From an uncultured Clostridia bacterium (lineage in GTDB: Bacteria; Bacillota; Clostridia; Christensenellales; Aristaeellaceae), in NCBI GenBank assembly GCA_934631055.1, contig CAKTXP010000066.1:1-11365 (forward strand): a stretch of DNA of 11,365 bases, read 5' to 3'. The notes under the pieces are model-generated. The model was not told the origin of the DNA, made no database searches, and saw only the letters and a list, made by a program, of their open reading frames with translations. Shown one piece after another: positions 5,866 through 11,365 of the stretch (position 1 is its first letter; the number at the start of each line of letters is the position of its first letter). The position numbers and the translations under genes were made by a program.

Positions 5866-7848
5866 ATGGAGAATCAGGAAAATCAGATCCACCAGCAGGA
5901 TCAGCTGGATCAGATCGAGCGTCCGGACGGCGCTTACGACGAGAACCAAATTCAGGTTCTTGAAGGTCTTGAAGCCGTCCGCAAACGCCCGGGCATGTAT
6001 ATCGGCTCGACGGACGAGCGCGGTCTGCATCATCTGGTATACGAGATCGTCGATAACGCGGTGGACGAGGCGCTGGCAGGCTTCTGCACCGAGATCATCA
6101 TCACGCTGCACAAGGACGGCTCCTGCTCTGTACAGGACAACGGACGCGGCTTTCCGGTCGGCATTCATCCCAAGATGGGGCGTCCGGCTGTCGAGGTCTG
6201 TCTGACTATCCTGCATGCGGGCGGCAAGTTCGGCGGCGGAGGATACAAGGTATCCGGCGGTCTGCACGGCGTAGGCGCGTCGGTCGTCAACGCGCTGTCC
6301 AAGCACTTGCAGGTCAACGTCTATCAGGACGGCAAGATCTACCAGCAGGAATACGAACGCGGCAAGGTGCTTTATGACCTCAAGGTCATCGGCGAGACGG
6401 AGCGCACCGGCACGACCATCCGCTTCCTGCCCGATGTGAAGGACGAAAACGATCCGGACGGCATCTTTGAAACGGGCGAATTCCAGTATGACGTGCTGAA
6501 GACCCGCTTCCGCGAGATGGCGTTCCTCAACCGCGGCATCCGCATCGTCTTCCGCGACGAGCGCCCGGAGGAGCCGAAGGAGAGCGTCTTCCACTACGAA
6601 GGCGGCATCAGCGAGTTCGTCAAGTTCATCAACAAGAACAAGGAAGTCCTCTTTCCGGAACCGATCTACATCAGCGGTCTGGTCGGCACGACGAGCGTCG
6701 AAGTCGCGATGCAGTACAACGACACCTATTCCGAGAACGTCTTTGCGTTCGTCAACAACATCCACACGCCGGACGGCGGCACGCATCTGGCCGGCTTCAA
6801 CATGGCGCTGACCCGCGTCATCAACGACTACGGCAGGAAGCACAATATCCTCAAGGCGAACGACGCGAACCTTTCCGGCGAGGATACGCGTGAAGGCTTG
6901 GCGGCGATCGTTTCCGTCAAGCTGGAGGATCCGCAGTTTGAGAGCCAGACCAAGTCCAAGCTGGGCAACAGCGAGGTGCGCACCATCGTCAATTCGCTGG
7001 TCGGCAAGCAGCTTTCGGACTATCTGGAGGAGAACCCGCAGGTCGCCAAGCTCATCCTCGACCGCTGCCTTGCTGCGTCCCGCGCGCGCGAAGCGGCGCG
7101 AAAGGCGCGCGACCTGACCCGCCGCAAGACGGTTCTGGAGAGCGCGAGCCTGCCGGGCAAGCTGGCAGACTGCTCCGAGCGCGACCCGAGCAAATGCGAA
7201 ATCTTCCTCGTCGAGGGCGATTCCGCAGGCGGCAGCGCCAAGATGGGACGCGACCGCCACTTCCAGGCGATCCTGCCCCTGCGCGGCAAGATCCTGAACG
7301 TCGAAAAGACGCGCCTTGACCGCGTGCTTGCCAACGACGAGATCAAGGCGATGATCACGGCGTTCGGCTGCGGCGTCGGCGATGAGTTTGATATCAAGAA
7401 GCTGCGCTATGACCGCATCGTCTGCATGACGGATGCCGATGTTGACGGAAGCCACATCCGTATCCTGATGCTCACGTTCTTCTACCGCTACATGCGCCCG
7501 CTCATCGAGCAGGGACACGTTTACGCCGCCCAGCCGCCGCTGTACAAGGTGACGTATCAGAAGATGGAGCGCTACTGCTATTCCGACGCGGAGCTTGACA
7601 AGGTGATGACCGAGATCGGACGCGAGAAGAAGCCGGACGTTCAGCGCTATAAAGGTCTGGGCGAGATGAGCGCCGAGCAGCTCTGGACGACGACGATGAA
7701 CCCGGAGACCCGAACCATGCTGCGCGTGTCCGTCGAGGACGCTATCGCCGCGGATGAGATCATGAGCCTGCTGATGGGCGAAAAGGTCGAGCCGCGCCGC
7801 GAATTCATCGAGCAGAACAGCAAGCTGGTTTTGGATCTGGATATTTAA
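5866..7848 (+). CDS. gyrB: DNA gyrase subunit B
   Basis: The ATPase subunit of DNA gyrase, which introduces negative supercoils together with GyrA. 660 residues; GAGGAG (5855-5860) is 5 nt before the ATG. After a Gln/Glu-rich leader of about 22 residues comes the GHKL ATPase, with catalytic E60 and Mg-binding N64 in YEIVDNAVDEA and the glycine-rich ATP lid (GGGGYKVSGGLHGVG). The transducer domain follows (about 240-410). The TOPRIM domain has E450 (LVEGDSAGG) and D523/D525/D527 (TDADVDGSH), then the C-terminal QRYKGLGEMS motif that contacts GyrA. The length is that of Gram-positive GyrB, without the large insert of enterobacterial GyrB. The position equivalent to E. coli K447 is Arg (LPLRGKIL), which is normal in Firmicutes. 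It is the middle gene of remB-gyrB-gyrA. Confidence 0.98.
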   Translation: MENQENQIHQQDQLDQIERPDGAYDENQIQVLEGLEAVRKRPGMYIGSTDERGLHHLVYEIVDNAVDEALAGFCTEIIITLHKDGSCSVQDNGRGFPVGIHPKMGRPAVEVCLTILHAGGKFGGGGYKVSGGLHGVGASVVNALSKHLQVNVYQDGKIYQQEYERGKVLYDLKVIGETERTGTTIRFLPDVKDENDPDGIFETGEFQYDVLKTRFREMAFLNRGIRIVFRDERPEEPKESVFHYEGGISEFVKFINKNKEVLFPEPIYISGLVGTTSVEVAMQYNDTYSENVFAFVNNIHTPDGGTHLAGFNMALTRVINDYGRKHNILKANDANLSGEDTREGLAAIVSVKLEDPQFESQTKSKLGNSEVRTIVNSLVGKQLSDYLEENPQVAKLILDRCLAASRAREAARKARDLTRRKTVLESASLPGKLADCSERDPSKCEIFLVEGDSAGGSAKMGRDRHFQAILPLRGKILNVEKTRLDRVLANDEIKAMITAFGCGVGDEFDIKKLRYDRIVCMTDADVDGSHIRILMLTFFYRYMRPLIEQGHVYAAQPPLYKVTYQKMERYCYSDAELDKVMTEIGREKKPDVQRYKGLGEMSAEQLWTTTMNPETRTMLRVSVEDAIAADEIMSLLMGEKVEPRREFIEQNSKLVLDLDI

Positions 7849-7850
7849 GA

Positions 7851-7936
7851 GAGACGCTGGGCTGCCGCCCAAACCCGCCTGAGGGACAAGTCCCTTGGGT
7901 TTTCGGCGGGGTTTGGGGCAAAGCCCCAACGTTCCC
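7851..7936. repeat. Palindromic miniature repeat element, copy 2, between gyrB and gyrA
   Basis: The element starts 2 nt after the gyrB stop. It has hairpin A (TGGGC 7858-7862, loop TGCC, GCCCA 7867-7871), hairpin B (AGGGA 7882-7886 with TCCCT 7891-7895) and hairpin D (TTGGGGC 7913-7919, loop AAA, GCCCCAA 7923-7929). Positions 7908-7936 are identical over 29 nt to 10728-10756. It lacks the inner arms and central palindrome of copy 1. It is transcribed as part of the gyrBA message. Confidence 0.75.
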
Positions 7937-7940
7937 GAGA

Positions 7941-7947
7941 AAGGGGA
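7941..7947 (+). promoter_or_regulatory. Ribosome binding site that decides the gyrA start
   Basis: AAGGGGA lies 7 nt before the TTG at 7955, and just past the end of the repeat element. There is no in-frame ATG between the gyrB stop and the conserved EMKKSF segment near 8030. Confidence 0.65.
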
Positions 7948-7954
7948 AAATAAG

Positions 7955-10528
7955 TTGGATTTTAAAGATAATCTCCCCGGCAATACGACCGACCTTGAAC
8001 GCATCCGCCCGATCGACCTCGAACACGAGATGAAGAAGTCCTTCATCTCCTACGCGATGGCGGTCATCATCACCCGCGCTCTGCCGGATGTGCGCGACGG
8101 TCTGAAGCCGGTGCATCGCCGCATCCTTTACGCGATGCACGAATTGGGCGTCACGCCGGATAAGCCGTATCGTAAGTGCGCGCGTATCGTCGGCGACGTT
8201 CTGGGTAAATATCACCCGCACGGCGATTCCTCCGTCTATGGCGCGCTGGTGCGCCTGGGACAGGATTTTGCGACCCGCTACCCGCTCGTAGACGGACAGG
8301 GCAACTTCGGCTCCGTTGACGGCGACGGCGCGGCTGCCATGCGTTATACGGAAGCGCGCATGAGCAAGATCAACATGGAGATGCTCGCCGATATCGACAA
8401 AGAGACGGTGGACTTCTCCCCGAACTTCGACGAAACGCTGATGCAGCCGAACGTGCTGCCCAGCCGTTTCCCGAATCTGCTGGTCAACGGTTCCTCCGGC
8501 ATTGCCGTCGGCATGGCGACCAATATTCCGCCGCATAACCTCGGCGAGGTCATCGACGGCGTTGTCAAGATGATTGACAATCCGGATGTGACCACGCAGG
8601 AGCTGATGGAGTGCATCAAGGGACCGGATTTCCCGACCGGCGGCATCATCCTTGGGCGCAAGGGCATTTACGACACCTATGCCACCGGACGCGGCCGCAT
8701 CGTGACCCGCGCCAAGACCGAGGTGGAGCCGATGCCCAACGGACGTCAGCGCATCGTCGTGACGGAGATCCCGTACATGGTCAACAAATCCGTGCTGGTC
8801 GCGAAGATCGCCGAGCTTGTTCACGACAAGCGCCTTGAAGGCATCAGCGATATCCGCGACGAGAGCGACCGCGAAGGCATGCGCATTGTCATCGAACTTA
8901 AGCGCGACGTCAATTCTGCTGTTGTTCTCAACTATCTGTACAAGCATACGCAGATGCAGGAAGCGTTCGGCGCGATTATGCTGGCGCTGGTGGATGGCGA
9001 GCCGAAGGTTCTGAGCCTGCATCAGATGCTTTACCATTACCTCGAGCATCAGAAGGACGTCATCGTCCGCCGCACGCGCTATGACCTCGATAAAGCCGAA
9101 GCCCGCGCGCACATTTTGGAAGGCTTGCTCATCGCACTGGACAACATCGACGAGATCGTCCGCATCATCCGCAACAGCCCGAATACCGCTGAAGCCAAGA
9201 CGCAGCTCATGGAGCGCTTTGCGCTGTCCGACAAGCAGGCGCAGGCAATCTTGGATATGCGCCTTGCCCGCCTGACCGGACTGGAACGCGAGCGATTGCA
9301 GGAAGAATACGCCGAGCTGGAAAAGACCATTGCGTATCTGCGCGCCGTGCTGGCGGATGAAAAGATGGTGCTGGGCATTATCCGCGAAGAGATTCTGGCG
9401 ATCAAAGCCAAGTATGCCGACGAGCGCCGCACGCAGATCAGCGTGATGGACGGCGAGATCGACCCGGAGGATCTCATTCAGGAGGACAGCGTGGTCGTGA
9501 CGCTGACGCATTTCGGCTATGTGAAGCGCATTCCGCGCGCGACCTACCGCAGCCAGAACCGCGGCGGCAAGGGTATCATGGGCATGACGACCCGCGAGGA
9601 GGATTACGCCGAGCAGATGCTCGTCACCTCGACGCATGACGAGATCATGTTCTTCACCAACCGCGGACGCGTGTACAGCATGAAGGGATACGAGATTCCG
9701 GAAGCCGGACGCACCGCGCGCGGAACCGCTATCGTCAACCTGCTCCAGCTGACCGGCGGGGAGAAGGTCACGGCAATGATCCCGCTGCCGCGCCAGAGCG
9801 AGGGCAGGTATCTGGTCATGGCGACGAAGGGCGGCTTGATTAAGAAGACCGCGCTGGATGAATTCGCCAACCTGCGCAAGGCGGGCTTGATTGCCATCGT
9901 CCTGCGCGAGGAGGACGAGCTGATCGGTGTCGAGCTGACCGGCGAAACGGACGAACTGATGCTCGCGACCCGCATGGGTCAGGCGATTCGCTTCAGCGAA
10001 ACGGATATCCGCGCGATGGGACGCAACTCGATGGGCGTCAAGAGCATGGATCTTGCCGAAAACGACGAGGTCATCTCCGTCGCCCGCGTGGAAGAGGACA
10101 AGCAGGTGCTTGCCATCACGCAGAACGGCTATGGCAAGCGCACAGACGTATCCGAATTCCGTCTCCAGAGCCGCGGCGGCAAGGGCATCATGGCGATGCG
10201 CCTGACCGACAAGACCGGTCTGATGGCGGCGCAGCTGCTCGTGCATGAGGATGAAGATATCATGCTCATCACGGACGACGGAACCATCATCCGCATGCCG
10301 GTCAGCGACATCTCCACCATCGGGCGCGTCTCTCAGGGTGTGCGCGTGATGCGCGTGGAGGACGAGAGCCGCATCGTCTGCGTAACGGCGACGGAGCGCG
10401 ATGAGGAAGAATCTGGTGAGGAAGATGGAGAAGACGGCAGCGTGATGGAGCCGGTCGAGCAGGACTCGCTGGACATGGACGTGGGCGAGCAGAACTCCGA
10501 AAACCAGCCGGAAGAAACCGACGAATAA
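7955..10528 (+). CDS. gyrA: DNA gyrase subunit A
   Basis: The DNA-cleaving and wrapping subunit of gyrase. I place the start at TTG 7955 (857 residues): it has a ribosome binding site, while the only earlier candidate, TTG 7895, lies inside the repeat hairpins and would add 20 unconserved residues. The first ATG, near 8030, would cut into the conserved N-terminus. The breakage-reunion domain runs to about residue 500, with the catalytic tyrosine at Y131 (AAMRYTEARM). The C-terminal pinwheel (about 510-810) contains the GyrA box as QNRGGKG (534-540), which marks gyrase rather than topoisomerase IV; a similar QSRGGKG recurs later. From about 815 there is a strongly acidic tail. In the quinolone region, S92 matches E. 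coli S83, but the residue matching D87 is G96. A terminator follows the gene. Confidence 0.97.
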   Translation: MDFKDNLPGNTTDLERIRPIDLEHEMKKSFISYAMAVIITRALPDVRDGLKPVHRRILYAMHELGVTPDKPYRKCARIVGDVLGKYHPHGDSSVYGALVRLGQDFATRYPLVDGQGNFGSVDGDGAAAMRYTEARMSKINMEMLADIDKETVDFSPNFDETLMQPNVLPSRFPNLLVNGSSGIAVGMATNIPPHNLGEVIDGVVKMIDNPDVTTQELMECIKGPDFPTGGIILGRKGIYDTYATGRGRIVTRAKTEVEPMPNGRQRIVVTEIPYMVNKSVLVAKIAELVHDKRLEGISDIRDESDREGMRIVIELKRDVNSAVVLNYLYKHTQMQEAFGAIMLALVDGEPKVLSLHQMLYHYLEHQKDVIVRRTRYDLDKAEARAHILEGLLIALDNIDEIVRIIRNSPNTAEAKTQLMERFALSDKQAQAILDMRLARLTGLERERLQEEYAELEKTIAYLRAVLADEKMVLGIIREEILAIKAKYADERRTQISVMDGEIDPEDLIQEDSVVVTLTHFGYVKRIPRATYRSQNRGGKGIMGMTTREEDYAEQMLVTSTHDEIMFFTNRGRVYSMKGYEIPEAGRTARGTAIVNLLQLTGGEKVTAMIPLPRQSEGRYLVMATKGGLIKKTALDEFANLRKAGLIAIVLREEDELIGVELTGETDELMLATRMGQAIRFSETDIRAMGRNSMGVKSMDLAENDEVISVARVEEDKQVLAITQNGYGKRTDVSEFRLQSRGGKGIMAMRLTDKTGLMAAQLLVHEDEDIMLITDDGTIIRMPVSDISTIGRVSQGVRVMRVEDESRIVCVTATERDEEESGEEDGEDGSVMEPVEQDSLDMDVGEQNSENQPEETDE

Positions 10529-10556
10529 GCATGAAGTCATAAAGAGATAAAAAGGG

Positions 10557-10595
10557 AGGCTGTCACGCGAAATGAGCTGGACAGCCTTCTTTTTT
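10557..10595 (+). terminator. Rho-independent terminator after gyrA
   Basis: AGGCTGTC (10557-10564) pairs with GACAGCCT (10580-10587) around a 15-nt loop; G-U and G-C pairs extend the stem at its base, and TTTTTT follows at 10590-10595. It starts 28 nt after the gyrA stop and ends the remB-gyrB-gyrA operon. Confidence 0.87.
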
Positions 10596-10603
10596 GCGGG
10601 AAG

Positions 10604-10756
10604 CGGGGGACGATGGGGTTGCCGCTCCAACCCCCCCGCCTCCGCTTCGCGGCGGCTTGAACAGGTTTAACGTCAGCTATCGCGAAGCGATAGCGTAGTG
10701 AGGGTCAAGGGAACGATGTTCCCTTGTGGGGTTTGGGGCAAAGCCCCAACGTTCCC
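10604..10756. repeat. Palindromic miniature repeat element, copy 3, downstream of gyrA
   Basis: Its left end, CGGGGGACGATG (10604-10615), is identical to 2398-2409 of copy 1. Its right end, through CGTTCCC at 10756, matches copies 1 and 2. Hairpin A is TGGGGT (10614-10619), loop TGCC, GCTCCA (10624-10629), held by two G-U wobbles. Next come CCGCC/GGCGG around CGCTTCGC (10636-10655), a tail shared with copy 4 (10642-10669), a palindrome GCTATCGC/GCGATAGC (10676-10694), hairpin C (CAAGGGAAC 10706-10714 with GTTCCCTTG 10718-10726) and hairpin D (TTGGGGC 10733-10739 with GCCCCAA 10743-10749). No coding sequence. Confidence 0.75.
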
Positions 10757-10870
10757 CACGTTCCCTCGCCTTCGCTTCGCGGCGGTTTTAAGAAAGGTTA
10801 GAGAAATCAGGAACGCTTCGCTCCCTGATTCTTGCTTTTTGAATCGCTTCGCGATTGGGGTTACGGGGGG
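10757..10870. repeat. Mosaic of short palindromes linking repeat copies 3 and 4
   Basis: This stretch has another CGCTTCGCG core with GGCGG after it (10773-10785), a hairpin AATCAGG/CCTGATT (10805-10830) with CGCTTCGC in its loop, and AATCGC/GCGATT around TTC (10842-10856). It appears built from the same vocabulary as the neighbouring elements rather than being a full copy. I see no gene and no clear promoter for the downstream transporter. Confidence 0.55.
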
Positions 10871-10957
10871 GTACGATGGGGTTGCCACCCCAAACCCCGC
10901 TTGGGGATTTCATCCCCAAACCCCATCTCCGCTTCGCGGCGGCTTAAACAGGTTTAG
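10871..10957. repeat. Palindromic miniature repeat element, copy 4 (left half), upstream of eamA-type gene
   Basis: Contains hairpin A (TGGGGT 10877-10882, loop TGCC, ACCCCA 10887-10892), hairpin B (TTGGGGAT 10901-10908, loop TTC, ATCCCCAA 10912-10919) and the inner arm plus tail at 10929-10956, which matches 10642-10669 at 27 of 28 positions. Modules C and D are missing. It ends 4 nt before the transporter's ribosome binding site. Confidence 0.7.
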
Positions 10958-10970
10958 AAAAGGGAGAAAC

Positions 10971-11365
10971 ATGGACAATCAAAAGAAAGGGCTTCTTGTA
11001 TTCCTTGCGGTGACGGGCGTGAGCATTGCCGGACCGATGGTCAAGTGGTCGATGTCCTGCGGCGCATCGCCCGTGATGGTTGCCTTTGGGCGTATGGCGC
11101 TCAGCTTTCTGCTTTTGTTGATTCCCGCGCTCAGAAGCGGCGAATTGCAGGCTGTCGTTCATGCGCCGAGAAAACAGGTCGTGCTGGCTTGCGCATCGGG
11201 CTTCCTGCTTGCGATGCATTACACATGCTGGATGACATCGCTCAGCTTTGCTTCGACGTTTGTTTCCACGGCGTTGGTATGCACGCAGCCGCTTTTTGTC
11301 GCGGCGCTTTCCGGCGTGCTGCTGCATGAGCCGATCAAGCGCGAAGCCGTGCCGGGCGCGGTGGT
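10971..11365 (+). CDS. EamA/DMT-family membrane transporter, N-terminal part
   Basis: An open frame from ATG 10971 runs without a stop off the end of the window (131 full codons visible). AGGGAG at 10961-10966 is its ribosome binding site, 4 nt away. The translation begins MDNQKKGLLVFLAVTGVSIAG and shows about four hydrophobic segments: residues 8-21, 36-53, 71-88 and 93-118. Polar MALS/LRSGE and HAPRKQ turns separate them, and an LLHEPI motif follows near 117-122. A first four-helix half with an ExP-type motif after helix 4 (xxxEP) is the pattern of EamA drug/metabolite transporters, which have ten helices in two repeats. The substrate cannot be told. There is a short cytoplasmic N-terminus (MDNQKK) and no cleavable signal. 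Confidence 0.82.
   Translation, partial: MDNQKKGLLVFLAVTGVSIAGPMVKWSMSCGASPVMVAFGRMALSFLLLLIPALRSGELQAVVHAPRKQVVLACASGFLLAMHYTCWMTSLSFASTFVSTALVCTQPLFVAALSGVLLHEPIKREAVPGAV

Noticed and set aside
5725..8046. A 773-codon open frame on the - strand, antisense to remB and gyrB
   Set aside because: The same codon-bias shadow; it crosses gene boundaries and a repeat element and resembles no protein family.
7805..10630. A 941-codon open frame on the - strand, antisense to gyrA
   Set aside because: It mirrors gyrA codons (C/G-rich third positions remove stop codons on the opposite strand), its protein is His/Arg/Leu/Asp-rich with no family resemblance, and gyrA is unmistakable.
10604..10957. A CRISPR array or origin with iterons
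   Set aside because: The repeats are palindromic modules of unequal length and spacing without regular unique spacers, and no cas gene or replication initiator is nearby.
10944..11327. A 127-codon - strand frame at the right end
   Set aside because: It lies opposite the EamA-type reading frame, which has a ribosome binding site, hydrophobic helices and a family motif; the - strand product is basic and low in hydrophobic segments.

Overview
The window looks like chromosomal DNA from a strictly or facultatively anaerobic, G+C-rich member of the Firmicutes (Clostridia-like, probably gut-associated). The evidence is an oxygen-sensitive class III ribonucleotide reductase with its radical-SAM activase, a short Gram-positive-type GyrB, a RemB (DUF370) gene directly upstream of gyrB, and Shine-Dalgarno sites close to AGGAGG throughout. 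All convincing genes lie on the + strand. The lineage is an inference from gene content, not from a marker comparison.

Layout. (1) 40-2355 nrdD, ending at a perfect Rho-independent terminator. (2) 2398-2621, a noncoding palindromic repeat element with a 20-bp perfect palindrome at its centre. (3) 2644-4100, nrdG followed 20 bp later by a secreted S49 (SppA-like) serine protease gene. (4) 4101-4294, a hairpin-rich noncoding stretch ending in a 12-bp terminator stem. (5) 4402-5334, a Tat-exported protein that joins a cysteine-rich C_GCAxxG_C_C-type domain to an FMN-binding domain, with its own terminator. (6) A strong extended -10 promoter, then remB, gyrB and gyrA as an apparent operon. (7) 10529-10970, a terminator and then about 370 bp of mosaic palindromic repeats. 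(8) From 10971 to the window edge, the start of an EamA-type membrane transporter.

How the genes work together. NrdG makes the glycyl radical on NrdD so that dNTPs can be made without oxygen. GyrA and GyrB form DNA gyrase. RemB is a small regulator normally found beside gyrB in Firmicutes. The flavin/cysteine protein and the S49 protease act at the cell surface; their partners are not in the window.

The most unusual feature is noncoding. A family of miniature palindromic elements occupies three of the intergenic gaps: nrdD/nrdG, gyrB/gyrA and gyrA/eamA. Copies share end sequences and several small hairpins whose stems differ between copies but keep pairing, including G-U wobbles. This suggests selection on an RNA structure. 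One copy lies inside the gyrB-gyrA operon just ahead of gyrA's likely TTG start.
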